From contig CAWICQ010000012.1 in the NCBI GenBank assembly GCA_963834755.1, positions 558,001 to 622,000 of the forward strand: a stretch of DNA of 64,000 bases. The letters run 5' to 3'. The position numbers and the translations under genes are program-made. Source of the DNA: Dokdonella_A sp963834755 (GTDB taxonomy: Bacteria; Pseudomonadota; Gammaproteobacteria; Xanthomonadales; Rhodanobacteraceae). Shown here one piece after another: positions 1 through 7,297 of this stretch. The notes under the pieces are model-generated. The model was not told the origin of the DNA. It saw nothing but the letters and a program-made list of their open reading frames with translations, and ran no database searches. Each line of letters starts with the position of its first letter. Within the stretch, counting starts at the first letter, position 1.

Positions 1-55
1 GCGGCACGCACAGCGGGCGATGGCATCGATCGCTGAGCTTGGCTAGGCTACACGC

Positions 56-448
56 ATGAGCCAGATTTCCGTCCCCGTCGCCTACGGCGAACTGATCGAC
101 AAGATCACGATTCTCGAGATCAAATCCGCGCGCATGCGCGACGCGGCCAAGCTGGCCAACGTGCGTGTCGAGCTCGACCTTCTGAACGAGACCTGGTATG
201 CCGACCCGGCCTCGCGCATCGACATCGCCGCCGAGCGCGCGACGCTGCGCGGCGTCAACGAGGCGTTGTGGGACATCGAGGACGACATTCGGCGCAAGGA
301 AAAGGCAAAAGCATTCGATAGCGAATTCATCGAGCTCGCGCGCGCCGTATACATCCGTAACGACGAGCGCGCGGCACTCAAGCGTGCGATCAACGTGAAA
401 CTGGGTTCGACGCTGGTTGAAGAGAAGTCGTATCAGGACTACCGCTAA
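56..448 (+). CDS. DUF6165 family protein
   Basis: A 130-residue, soluble, mostly helical protein with no signal peptide or membrane segment. The N-terminus (VPVAYGELIDKITILEIK) and the charged helical remainder ending in EKSYQDYR match my memory of the DUF6165 family, a small conserved proteobacterial family of unknown function often found near LPS glycosyltransferase genes. That fits the GT9 and kdkA genes within 2 kb. Translation starts at the ATG after TACACGC; no strong Shine-Dalgarno (SD) sequence is visible. It is followed 57 bp later by a hydrolase gene on the same strand, so co-transcription is possible. Function is unknown; the family call is from motif recognition only. Confidence 0.72.
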   Translation: MSQISVPVAYGELIDKITILEIKSARMRDAAKLANVRVELDLLNETWYADPASRIDIAAERATLRGVNEALWDIEDDIRRKEKAKAFDSEFIELARAVYIRNDERAALKRAINVKLGSTLVEEKSYQDYR

Positions 449-505
449 GGTCCGAATGGATCCGCCAACGTTGGGCGAGACGGATCGCCGGAAGCACGGG
501 AGGCT

Positions 506-1057
506 ATGACAAAGCAACTCCTCTTCATCCAAGGCGGCGGCGAAGGCGCCCATGACCAATGGGACAATAAGCTCGTGGCGAGCTTGGCGGACAAACTCGG
601 CCCCTCATACGAGATCAGCTATCCCCGCATGCCAAATGAAGGCGATCCTTCGTACGCGGCGTGGAGAGCCGCGATTGCGAAGGCGATCGCCGGACTGTCG
701 GAAAATCCGGTCCTGGTGGGGCATTCCGTCGGGGCGACAATTCTCGTCAATGCGCTCGCCGAAGGCCCGATTCAGAAGAAGCTTGCGGGCATTTTTCTTA
801 TGGCGACGCCGTTTGTTGGTCCTGGTGGCTGGCCGAGCGAGGACATCAAGCCGGCGCGCAATCTTGGCGCGCGATTGCCGGAGAACACGCCGATCTATTT
901 CTATCACGGGAGCAAGGACGAGGCGGTTCCCATCGGTCACGTCGAGCTTTACAAGCAAGCCATTGCGCATGCGCACGTACGCAGACTCTTCGGGCGCGAC
1001 CACCAATTAAACAACGATTTGTCGGAAGTCGCCGCCGGGATTCTCGAGCTGGCATAA
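506..1057 (+). CDS. Alpha/beta hydrolase (RBBP9/YdeN-like serine hydrolase)
   Basis: 183 residues, the usual size of single-domain RBBP9/YdeN-type serine hydrolases. The N-terminal strand LLFIQGGG carries the oxyanion-hole glycines. The nucleophile elbow GHSVG places the catalytic Ser at about residue 74. The acid is probably Asp138 (HGSKDEAVP) and the His is His166 (GRDHQLN). There is no signal peptide, so it is cytoplasmic. A clear GGGAGG SD at 498-503 supports the ATG at 506. Substrate unknown; a small-ester hydrolase or esterase is the safest reading. Confidence 0.85.
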   Translation: MTKQLLFIQGGGEGAHDQWDNKLVASLADKLGPSYEISYPRMPNEGDPSYAAWRAAIAKAIAGLSENPVLVGHSVGATILVNALAEGPIQKKLAGIFLMATPFVGPGGWPSEDIKPARNLGARLPENTPIYFYHGSKDEAVPIGHVELYKQAIAHAHVRRLFGRDHQLNNDLSEVAAGILELA

Positions 1058-1108
1058 GGCAGCGGCGTCCTGACCTGGAATCCTGCGCATCCGAAGGATT
1101 GCTGCCAC

Positions 1109-2182
1109 TCAGGCCGCGAGACCGCTCGGTCGCGCGGCGACGAACGCCTCCAGGCGCTCGATCGCATCGTCGACCTCGACGAGGTCCATCACGTCGCGAT
1201 ACTCGAGCTTGGCGCCCCAAGGCAACGCGTCGGCAGGTTTGCGGCGGAACTTGCGTGCGGCCGCATCGTAGCGGTCGACGCACCAGCGGCGATCGGAATA
1301 CGGGCCCGAGCGGGCCGGATTGCTCGCCGCATGCAGGCCGAGCACGGGCGTTCCGACTGCATTGGCCATATGCATCGGCCCCGAATCGGGACACAGCACG
1401 AGCGTCGCGCGCGAAAGGAGGGCGAGCAATTGCTTCAGCGTATCCTTGCCGATCAGATCGAGCGGGCGCGAGTGCATGTGCGCGAGGATCGCGTCGCCGA
1501 ATTCGCGTTCGAACGCATCGGGACCGCCGCATAGCACGACCTGCCAGCCGTGTTTCAACGCGGCGTGATCCATCACCGCGGCGTAACGTTCGGGTCGCCA
1601 GTTGCGCTTGCGGTGACTGGAGACGGGACTCACCAGCAGCGTTGGTACGCCATCCGGAATGTATCGCGACGCGAACACGCGCGCGTCGTCCGGAATCGGA
1701 ATGTTCCAGCGCACGTCGGTCTGACGCAGGCCGAGCGGCTCGAGGAAGCTCGCCATCGCATCCAGCACATGCTCGCCCGTGCGCGCCGGAATTCGGCAAT
1801 TGACGAAAAATCCGTGCAAGTCCTTCGAGCGGGCGCGGTCATAGCCGATACGCAACGGCGCATTCACGGTCCGGCTGAGCAGGTTCGCGCGCAACGCGAC
1901 CTGCATGTGCAAGAGCGCATCGAAGCGACGTCCGGCGAGTTGTTCGCGCACGGCCCGGTACGCGCCGCGGCCGTCGCGCTTGTCGTAAACGATGAATTCG
2001 ACCCCTTGGATGTCGCCCAGGAGTTTGTGCTCCAGACGGCCGATGAGCCAGGTCAGCGCGGTTTGCGGCCAGTGGCTCTGCAGCGTGCGCACGATCGGGA
2101 CGACATGGGTCACGTCGCCGATCGCGGACGTGCGCAAGAGGCACAGCGAGGTCGGCGGCGCGGGAGCAGGGCTTTGATCCAT
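1109..2182 (-). CDS. Glycosyltransferase family 9 (LPS heptosyltransferase-like)
   Basis: 357 residues with both halves of a GT9 (GT-B) heptosyltransferase. The N-terminal SAIGDVTHVVPIVRTLQ is the acceptor-binding loop. The C-terminal half has the ADP-heptose-binding segments KRNWRPERYAAVM and DSGPMHMANAVGTPVLGLH. It probably transfers a heptose or related sugar to the LPS inner core on the cytoplasmic face of the inner membrane. The open frame extends further upstream, but the ATG at 2182 gives the expected N-terminus and leaves a 64-bp gap to divergent kdkA, so I chose it. Which core sugar is transferred (WaaC, WaaF or WaaQ type) cannot be read from sequence alone. Confidence 0.87.
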   Translation of the reverse strand: MDQSPAPAPPTSLCLLRTSAIGDVTHVVPIVRTLQSHWPQTALTWLIGRLEHKLLGDIQGVEFIVYDKRDGRGAYRAVREQLAGRRFDALLHMQVALRANLLSRTVNAPLRIGYDRARSKDLHGFFVNCRIPARTGEHVLDAMASFLEPLGLRQTDVRWNIPIPDDARVFASRYIPDGVPTLLVSPVSSHRKRNWRPERYAAVMDHAALKHGWQVVLCGGPDAFEREFGDAILAHMHSRPLDLIGKDTLKQLLALLSRATLVLCPDSGPMHMANAVGTPVLGLHAASNPARSGPYSDRRWCVDRYDAAARKFRRKPADALPWGAKLEYRDVMDLVEVDDAIERLEAFVAARPSGLAA

Positions 2183-2246
2183 GCGGGACTTGCTAGACTT
2201 CTCGAACGCCCCGATCTCGGGACCAGCATCCGAACTTGGCAGAGGC

Positions 2247-3017
2247 ATGAGCGACGCGCAAGTCCAACCCACCGCCGACGGCGCGATTCTGTTCGATGCA
2301 GCCGCCTGCGGCGGCGCTCGCCCGGACGCGGCGTGGTTCGATCCTGCGCACTGGGCGGCTCAAGGCTGCGCACAAGCGCGTACCGGCGGACGCGGCGGCG
2401 TTGCCTTCGTGGAGACGCCGGCGGGCGGATGCGTGCTGCGGCATTACCATCGCGGCGGACTCGCCGCGCGCGTCGTCGCCGACAGCTACCTCTGGACCGG
2501 CGCGCCACGCACGCGTGCCTTTCGCGAGTTCCATCTGCTCGATCATCTCGTCGCATCGGGCTTGCCGGCGCCGGCGCCGGTCGCCGCGCGGTATGCGCGC
2601 CACGGCATACACTATCGCGCCGACCTGATCGTGCGGCGCATTCCGGCCACCGAAACGCTCGCCGATCGCTTGGCGCAGGGCGCACTCGACCCGCTTATGG
2701 CCGAGCGCGTCGGTGCGACGATCGCGCGGTTTCATACGGCGGGCGTGTGCCACGCCGATCTCAACGCGCACAACATCCTCATCGACGATCGGGGAAACAT
2801 TTCGCTGATCGATTTCGATCGCGGCCGTTTGCGCAAACCGGCATGGAGCTGGCAACAGGGCAATCTCGCGCGGCTGCGTCGTTCTTTCGACAAACTCGGC
2901 GCGCGCAAGCGCATGCTGGATTTCGATGTGCGGTTCTGGCATCCGCTGCTCGGCGCCTATCACGCGACGCTGGCCGGCCGTCCGCTGGCGCGAGCGCCGC
3001 GCGGAGCGACGCGATGA
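2247..3017 (+). CDS. kdkA: 3-deoxy-D-manno-octulosonic acid (Kdo) kinase
   Basis: 256 residues resembling KdkA/WaaP LPS core kinases, which phosphorylate the 4-OH of Kdo on Kdo-lipid IVA using ATP. The kinase fold is visible. HADLNAHN (about 169-176) is the catalytic loop and LIDFDRG (about 187-193) is the DFG-equivalent metal site. The length fits KdkA (about 250). An in-frame ATG at 2181 exists, but the ATG at 2247 follows GGCAGAGG and gives the family-like N-terminus. The gene diverges from the GT9 gene and its stop overlaps the next start (ATGA), so it leads the MBL-moaACDE run. A single-Kdo inner core, as in Xanthomonadales, would explain the need for this kinase. Confidence 0.86.
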   Translation: MSDAQVQPTADGAILFDAAACGGARPDAAWFDPAHWAAQGCAQARTGGRGGVAFVETPAGGCVLRHYHRGGLAARVVADSYLWTGAPRTRAFREFHLLDHLVASGLPAPAPVAARYARHGIHYRADLIVRRIPATETLADRLAQGALDPLMAERVGATIARFHTAGVCHADLNAHNILIDDRGNISLIDFDRGRLRKPAWSWQQGNLARLRRSFDKLGARKRMLDFDVRFWHPLLGAYHATLAGRPLARAPRGATR

Positions 3018-3784
3018 GCTGGGCGCTGCGCTTCCTCGGTGTCGGCAATGCGCAGGCCGCGCCTGTGCTGGGTTCGGCGTGCGGCGTGCTCGAACGCGAC
3101 GCCGAACCGATCCTGATGATCGATTGCGGTCAGGAAGCGCTGAGCGCTTTTCTCGATCGCTACGGTGCGCCGCCACGTGCGCTCTACATCACGCATCTGC
3201 ATATGGACCACGTCGGCGGCCTCGAGCGATTGTTCTACCGGATCTATTTCGATCCGCGGCTGCGCGGCCAGACGCGACTTTTCGTGCCGGCCGCGCTGGT
3301 GCCGTTGCTGCAGGCCCGCGTCGCCGACTATCCGGAAGTGATCGCCGAAGGCGGCGCGAACTTCTGGGATGCGTTCGTGCTGATCCCGGTATCGCGCGGT
3401 TTCTGGCACGAGGGATTGTGGTTCGACGTATTTCCAACGCGCCATCACGCGCCCGGCACATCATTCGGCATCGCGCTCGCCGGATCGTTCGTCTGGACCG
3501 GCGACACGCGCCCGATTCCGGAAATGCTGGCGCACTACGCGGCCTATAACGAGCTCGTCGCGCACGACTGCGCGCTGGTCGGCAATCCATCGCACACCGG
3601 CGTCGAGGATCTTGCGCGCGAATATGCCGACGAGTTGCGTACCAGGCTTATGCTCTACCACTACGCATCGGATGCCGATGGGAACGAGCTCGCGCGCCGC
3701 GGCTACCGCGTGGCGCGACTCGGCGAAGCGGCAGCGTTGGCGGCGCCGAAGGCAACCGCAACAGCGCGCGAGGCGGTCAGCTGA
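3014..3784 (+). CDS. MBL-fold metallo-hydrolase
   Basis: 256 residues with the metallo-beta-lactamase metal site. HLHMDH (61-66) supplies the first ligands, TRHHAPG (about 143-148) the next His, GDTRP (Asp about 164) the bridging Asp, and LYHY near the C-terminus the last His. It resembles the RNase Z/ElaC-like branch of small MBL proteins more than the beta-lactamases. There is no signal peptide. The start overlaps the kdkA stop (ATGA) and the stop overlaps the moaA start (TGATG), so it is translated in a coupled run between an LPS gene and the molybdopterin genes. Substrate unknown. The open frame continues far upstream to about 1550, but only this part is protein-like. Confidence 0.83.
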   Translation: MSWALRFLGVGNAQAAPVLGSACGVLERDAEPILMIDCGQEALSAFLDRYGAPPRALYITHLHMDHVGGLERLFYRIYFDPRLRGQTRLFVPAALVPLLQARVADYPEVIAEGGANFWDAFVLIPVSRGFWHEGLWFDVFPTRHHAPGTSFGIALAGSFVWTGDTRPIPEMLAHYAAYNELVAHDCALVGNPSHTGVEDLAREYADELRTRLMLYHYASDADGNELARRGYRVARLGEAAALAAPKATATAREAVS

Positions 3785-4824
3785 TGGGCCACCCGATTCC
3801 GCTCGCGCTCGACACGGCGCCACGCGATCTGCGCGGCCGGCCGCTGACGGACTTGCGCATCTCGGTCATCGACCGCTGCAATTTCCGTTGTCCGTATTGC
3901 ATGCCCGAGGACGACTATCCGCGCGATCACCAATTCCTCAGCAAGGCCGAACGGCTGCGCTTCGAGGAAATCGAGCGGCTCGCACGCGTCTTCGTCGGTC
4001 TCGGCGTGCGCAAACTGCGCCTCACCGGCGGCGAGCCGCTGTTGCGTCGCGATCTGCATGAGCTCGTGCGTCAGCTCGCACTGATTCCGGGCTCGATCGA
4101 TCTTGCGTTGACGACCAACGGCAGTCTGCTGGCCGAAAAGGTCGACGCGCTGCGCGCGGCCGGGCTCAATCGGATCACGCTCAGTCTCGATGCGCTCGAT
4201 CCGGAAACGTTCCGCACGATGTCGGGCGGACGCGGTGACGTCGATACGGTACTTGCCGCGATCGCCGCCGCCGAACGCGCCGGTTTCTCGCCGCTCAAGA
4301 TCAACGCGGTCGTCATGCGCGGCGTCAACGATCTGCACGCGCTCGATCTGGTCGAACACTTCCGCGGCAGCGGCCACATCGTGCGCTTCATCGAATACAT
4401 GGACGTCGGCACGTGCAACGAGTGGCGGCGCGATCTGGTCGTGCCGAGCGCGGAGCTGCGCCAACGCATCGATGCACGATGGCCGCTGGTTCCGCTCGAG
4501 GCGAACTACGGCGGCGAAGTCGCGCAACGCTACGCGTTCGCCGACGGCGCCGGCGAAATCGGCTTCATCAGCTCGGTGAGCGAGCCGTTCTGCGGCGACT
4601 GCTCGCGCGCGCGACTGTCCGCGGACGGACGCTTGTATACCTGTCTCTTCGCGCGTTCGGGCCACGATCTGCGCGGGCCGATGCGCGCGGGCGCCAGCGA
4701 TGCGGAGCTTGCGGGCTTGATCGGCGCCGTCTGGAACGCACGCGACGATCGCTACAGCGAGCTGCGCGCGAGCCTGCGCGGCGGCGAGCGCGAGCGCGTC
4801 GAAATGTACGAAATCGGCGGCTGA
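3784..4824 (+). CDS. moaA: GTP 3',8-cyclase (molybdenum cofactor synthesis)
   Basis: 346 residues, normal for MoaA. The radical-SAM motif CNFRCPYC (Cys32, Cys36, Cys39) binds the first 4Fe-4S cluster. TGGEPLLRRD is the SAM-binding GGE region. A second cluster site, FCGDC plus a Cys 14 residues later in GRLYTCLF, lies in the C-terminal third. The protein ends in EIGG, the Gly-Gly tail needed for cyclase activity. With MoaC it turns GTP into cyclic pyranopterin monophosphate. It starts 1 nt inside the upstream MBL gene and lies 5 bp before moaC. Confidence 0.96.
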   Translation: MGHPIPLALDTAPRDLRGRPLTDLRISVIDRCNFRCPYCMPEDDYPRDHQFLSKAERLRFEEIERLARVFVGLGVRKLRLTGGEPLLRRDLHELVRQLALIPGSIDLALTTNGSLLAEKVDALRAAGLNRITLSLDALDPETFRTMSGGRGDVDTVLAAIAAAERAGFSPLKINAVVMRGVNDLHALDLVEHFRGSGHIVRFIEYMDVGTCNEWRRDLVVPSAELRQRIDARWPLVPLEANYGGEVAQRYAFADGAGEIGFISSVSEPFCGDCSRARLSADGRLYTCLFARSGHDLRGPMRAGASDAELAGLIGAVWNARDDRYSELRASLRGGERERVEMYEIGG

Positions 4825-4829
4825 GCACG

Positions 4830-5321
4830 ATGGCGCGCAAACTTTCGCATCTGGATTCCGCCGGACGGCCGCGCATGGTCGATGTCGGCGGCAAGATCGC
4901 GACGCGGCGCGAGGCAACCGCCGAGGCGCGCATTCGTTTTCCCGCCGATGTCGCATCGACGCTGCGCGCGCAAGGCATGCGCTCGGCAAAAGGATCGATC
5001 GTCGATACCGCGATCATCGCCGGAACGATGGCGGTCAAGCGCACGCACGAGCTGATTCCGTTCTGTCACCCGCTTGCGATCGAGCGCTGCACGTTCGACA
5101 TCGACTTCGCGAAATCAAATGAACTCCTCATCCGATGCACGGTCGCAATCACGCACAAGACCGGCGTCGAGATGGAAGCGCTGACCGGTGTCTGCGTGGC
5201 CGCGCTGACCGTCTACGACATGTGCAAAGCGCTGTCGCACGAAATCGTGATCGGTGACGTGCGCCTCATTCAGAAGAGCGGCGGAAAACGGAATGTGAAG
5301 AAGGGCGGAGCGGTGCGGTGA
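4830..5321 (+). CDS. moaC: Cyclic pyranopterin monophosphate synthase
   Basis: 163 residues, typical for MoaC, which rearranges the MoaA product 3',8-cH2GTP to cyclic pyranopterin monophosphate. Family landmarks are MVDVGGK near the N-terminus, HELIPFCHPL in the middle, and KTGVEMEALTGV with YDMCKA toward the C-terminus, the last two carrying active-site residues. The ATG at 4830 is 5 bp after the moaA stop and is the only start that gives a standard MoaC N-terminus. The stop overlaps the GTG of moaD by 3 nt. Confidence 0.96.
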   Translation: MARKLSHLDSAGRPRMVDVGGKIATRREATAEARIRFPADVASTLRAQGMRSAKGSIVDTAIIAGTMAVKRTHELIPFCHPLAIERCTFDIDFAKSNELLIRCTVAITHKTGVEMEALTGVCVAALTVYDMCKALSHEIVIGDVRLIQKSGGKRNVKKGGAVR

Positions 5322-5557
5322 AGATCAAGCTGCTCTATTTCGCGAGCCTCGCCGATCGCGCCGGGCGCAGCGCGGAAACGCGCGACACTTCGGCTGCAAC
5401 GCCGCAGGATCTGTACGCCGAAGTCGCCCGCGAGCATGCGTTTGCTTTTTCTTCCGGCCACGTGCGCGTCGCGATCAACGGTGCGTTGGCGGGCTGGGAT
5501 CGGCCGCTCGCGGACGGCGACGAAGTCGTATTCCTGCCGCCGGTGTCAGGTGGATGA
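5318..5557 (+). CDS. moaD: Molybdopterin synthase sulfur-carrier subunit
   Basis: 79-residue beta-grasp protein ending in the diagnostic VSGG. The terminal Gly-Gly is adenylated and thiocarboxylated to donate sulfur to molybdopterin. FLPPVSGG at the C-terminus and LLYFASLADRAG at the N-terminus are family-like. It uses a GTG start overlapping the moaC TGA, and its own TGA overlaps the moaE ATG, so the three subunit genes are translationally coupled. The partner is MoaE, encoded next. Confidence 0.94.
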   Translation: MKIKLLYFASLADRAGRSAETRDTSAATPQDLYAEVAREHAFAFSSGHVRVAINGALAGWDRPLADGDEVVFLPPVSGG

Positions 5558-5973
5558 AACGTTTCGAGCTGCGCGATGCGCCGATCGATGCCGCCGCGGA
5601 GCGGTCCGCGCTCGAACATCCCGCGGCTGGCGGCTGCGTGACGTTCGAAGGCTGGGTGCGCGATCACAACGATGCGCGCGCCGTGACGCGACTGGATTAT
5701 CAGGCGTACCGACCGCTGGCCGAGAGCGAAGGCGCCTCGATTCTGGATGAGGCGTGCGGACGATTCGGCCTTCGCGCCGCGCGCTGCGCGCATCGCGTCG
5801 GAGCGCTCGCGATCGGCGACTTGGCGGTCTGGGTTGGCGTCAGCGCGGATCATCGCGACGCCGCGTTCGCCGCGTGCCGCTGGATCATCGACGAAGTGAA
5901 ACGGCGCGTGCCGATCTGGAAGAACGAGCACTATGCGGACGGCGAATCGGGCTGGCTGCATCCGAACGCGTGA
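5554..5973 (+). CDS. moaE: Molybdopterin synthase catalytic subunit
   Basis: 139 residues, the MoaE subunit that converts cyclic pyranopterin monophosphate to molybdopterin with sulfur from MoaD. Signature regions are GCVTFEGWVRDHNDAR, LDYQAYRPLAE, HRVGALAIGD and the C-terminal RRVPIWKNEHYADG. The Lys in the last segment is the catalytic region. The ATG overlaps the moaD stop (ATGA). It is the last gene of the run; the 3' end faces ffs, which is convergently transcribed about 15 bp beyond. moaB, moeA and mobA are not in this window. Confidence 0.95.
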   Translation: MKRFELRDAPIDAAAERSALEHPAAGGCVTFEGWVRDHNDARAVTRLDYQAYRPLAESEGASILDEACGRFGLRAARCAHRVGALAIGDLAVWVGVSADHRDAAFAACRWIIDEVKRRVPIWKNEHYADGESGWLHPNA

Positions 5974-5989
5974 GAGTGGCCGCTGAAGG

Positions 5990-6103
5990 GAGGCGGCCCC
6001 GTCAGCCACACCCCGGCACCCGAATCACTCACTACCGTTGCTTCCTTCCGGACCTGGCGGGATTTGCGAGCTATCGTCGCGAGGGGACCGACGGAGCCAC
6101 CAT
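5990..6103 (-). ncRNA. ffs: 4.5S signal recognition particle RNA (small bacterial type)
   Basis: On the minus strand the region contains the near-universal SRP domain IV hairpin core GGTCCGGAAGGAAGCA, the Ffh-binding element. The ends pair as in E. coli 4.5S RNA: GGTGGCTCC near 6101-6093 pairs with GGGGCCGCC at 6000-5992 without mismatch, counting G-U pairs. Length is about 110 nt, the standard gammaproteobacterial size. It would act with Ffh and FtsY in co-translational targeting. It is convergent with moaE and lies downstream of tRNA-Ser on the same strand. Exact ends are estimated to within a few bases. Confidence 0.93.
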
Positions 6104-6121
6104 AAAACTTTGCGTCCGGAG

Positions 6122-6151
6122 ATGTTACGAGGACGCGGGACAATACTTCAA
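6122..6151 (-). promoter_or_regulatory. Putative sigma70 promoter of ffs
   Basis: On the minus strand TTGAAG (6151-6146) is followed after 18 bp by TAACAT (6127-6122). The mature 4.5S RNA 5' end lies about 21 bp downstream. This would let ffs be transcribed separately from tRNA-Ser, whose 3' end is only 4 bp upstream of the -35. The match is to consensus only. Confidence 0.5.
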
Positions 6152-6154
6152 AAC

Positions 6155-6247
6155 TGGCGGAGAGGGCGGGATTCGAACCCGCGAAGCGGGGATAAGCCGC
6201 TTACACACTTTCCAGGCGTGCTCCTTCAACCACTCGGACACCTCTCC
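6155..6247 (-). tRNA. tRNA-Ser(GGA)
   Basis: A complete 93-nt class II tRNA on the minus strand, very like E. coli tRNA-Ser(GGA). The acceptor stem GGAGAGG pairs perfectly with CCTCTCC, followed by discriminator G and an encoded CCA. The anticodon loop is CTGGAAA, giving anticodon GGA (codons UCC, UCU). The long variable arm AAGCGG...CCGCTT is diagnostic of serine tRNA, and the T arm GCGGGTTCGAATCCCGC is intact. This is the only complete copy. Two truncated copies of its 5' 75 nt lie upstream in a tandem repeat. Confidence 0.96.
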
Positions 6248-6348
6248 GCATGACACACCGGGCGGGATTGTTCGGCCCATCCATGGGCCTCACCCTCGCT
6301 CCGCTCGGGCCAGCCTTCGGCTGTCCAAATTCGTTCCGGACGAATTTG

Positions 6349-6423
6349 TCGAACCCGCGAAGCGGGGATAAGCCGCTTACACACTTTCCAGGCGTGCTCC
6401 TTCAACCACTCGGACACCTCTCC
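6349..6423 (-). pseudogene. Truncated tRNA-Ser(GGA) copy (middle)
   Basis: The sequence matches the complete tRNA-Ser from its first base through the anticodon and variable arms to GGGTTCGA of the T loop. It then switches to the palindromic spacer. It lacks half the T stem, the 3' acceptor strand and the CCA, so it cannot form an aminoacylatable tRNA. The acceptor 5' strand is intact (GGAGAGG). It should be co-transcribed with the functional tRNA if the promoter at 6636-6665 is used. Confidence 0.9.
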
Positions 6424-6524
6424 GCATGACACACCGGGCGGGATTGTTCGGCCCATCCATGGGCCTCACCCTCGCTCCGCTCGGGCCAGCCTTCGGCTGT
6501 CCAAATTCGTTCCGGACGAATTTG

Positions 6525-6599
6525 TCGAACCCGCGAAGCGGGGATAAGCCGCTTACACACTTTCCAGGCGTGCTCCTTCAACCACTCGGACACCTCTGC
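6525..6599 (-). pseudogene. Truncated tRNA-Ser(GGA) copy (promoter-proximal)
   Basis: The third partial copy of the tRNA-Ser 5' portion, broken at the same T-loop point as the middle copy. Its acceptor strand reads GCAGAGG instead of GGAGAGG, so the acceptor would mismatch even if a 3' end were supplied. Its 5' flank differs from the other two and runs into the putative promoter. It may therefore keep the ancestral leader of the tRNA gene. Confidence 0.88.
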
Positions 6600-6635
6600 G
6601 CATCGCACGCAGCCCGCTCGCGCGGGTCGCGGAGG

Positions 6636-6665
6636 ATACTAGGCGGGTCGGCCACGTACAAGCAA
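6636..6665 (-). promoter_or_regulatory. Putative promoter of the tRNA-Ser region
   Basis: On the minus strand TTGCTT (6665-6660) and TAGTAT (6641-6636) are separated by 18 bp. Transcription would start near 6629 and first read the truncated promoter-proximal copy, then the middle copy, then the intact tRNA. No equally good promoter was seen inside the repeats. Consensus match only. Confidence 0.45.
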
Positions 6666-6742
6666 AAGGCCGCGCCAACACAGTAGCGAAGGCTGTTCGT
6701 TGCCGATAGCCGCACGCGACCTCAGCAACGCAGCGCCGCCAT

Positions 6743-7237
6743 TCAGGCGCTGCGATTCTTCGCCCGCATCACGCGCTGCTTCTCGCGATTCCAGTCGCGT
6801 TCTTTTTCGGTGTCGCGCTTGTCGTGTTCCTGCTTGCCTCGCGCAACTCCGAGATCGACCTTGACCCGATTCTGCTTCCAGTACAGCGCAAGCGGAATCA
6901 GGGTATAGCCCTTGCGTTCGATGGCGCCGACGAGCTTGTCGATCTCGGCGCGGTTGAGCAGCAACTTGCGAGTGCGTCGATCGTCGGCGATGACGTGCGT
7001 CGACGCTGAAATCAGCGGCACGATCGACGCGCCGAACAGGAAGATCTCGCCGTTCTTCACGATCGCGTAGGCATCGCCGAGATTGATGCGGCCAGCGCGA
7101 AGACTCTTGACCTCCCAACCTTGGAGCGCGATGCCGGCTTCGTAGTGCTCGTCGATATGGTATTCGTGGCGTGCGCGCTTATTCAGCGCGATCGTGCCGC
7201 CGGCGGCCTTTTTCTCCTGGGCTTTCGTTTTTGCCAT
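6743..7237 (-). CDS. smpB: SsrA-binding protein (tmRNA chaperone)
   Basis: 164 residues, standard SmpB length. SmpB binds tmRNA and brings it to stalled ribosomes for trans-translation. The core has NKRARHEYHI, GIALQGWEVKSLR and GDAYAIVKNGEIFL; the basic C-terminal tail (TEKERDWNREKQRVMR) is the part that enters the mRNA channel. The open frame runs further upstream, but the ATG at 7237 gives the usual short Lys-rich N-terminus. It diverges from ratA with 60 bp between the two start codons. The tmRNA gene ssrA is not in the window. Confidence 0.96.
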   Translation of the reverse strand: MAKTKAQEKKAAGGTIALNKRARHEYHIDEHYEAGIALQGWEVKSLRAGRINLGDAYAIVKNGEIFLFGASIVPLISASTHVIADDRRTRKLLLNRAEIDKLVGAIERKGYTLIPLALYWKQNRVKVDLGVARGKQEHDKRDTEKERDWNREKQRVMRAKNRSA

Positions 7238-7297
7238 GTCCGCTACAATTGCCGTTGCCTGCTCGTGACGTATCGAGTTCGTGACCCATCGAGAGCC

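Larger units (their letters stand above)
6173..6603 (-). repeat. 176-bp tandem repeat containing truncated tRNA-Ser copies
   Basis: A 176-bp unit is repeated 2.4 times: 6173-6348, 6349-6524 and a partial unit from 6525 to about 6603. Each unit holds the 5' 75 nt of tRNA-Ser(GGA), cut inside the T loop after GGGTTCGA. The first two units also hold about 100 bp of palindrome-rich spacer. The spacer includes CAAATTCGT-TCCGG-ACGAATTTG, a 9-bp stem, and GGCCCAT-CC-ATGGGCC, a 7-bp stem. Full units are essentially identical, so the duplication is recent or kept uniform. Only the copy nearest ffs keeps the 3' end of the tRNA. Confidence 0.92.

Noticed and set aside
1550..3784. 744-residue fusion protein ending in the MBL domain
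   Set aside because: The first 488 codons are antisense to the GT9 gene or out of frame with kdkA; only the last 256 are protein-like.
6173..6603. Three tRNA-Ser genes in tandem
   Set aside because: Only the copy at 6155-6247 has the 3' T stem, acceptor strand and CCA; the other two stop in the T loop.
6173..6603. CRISPR-like repeat array
   Set aside because: Repeat period is 176 bp with identical spacers, and the repeated part is tRNA sequence.
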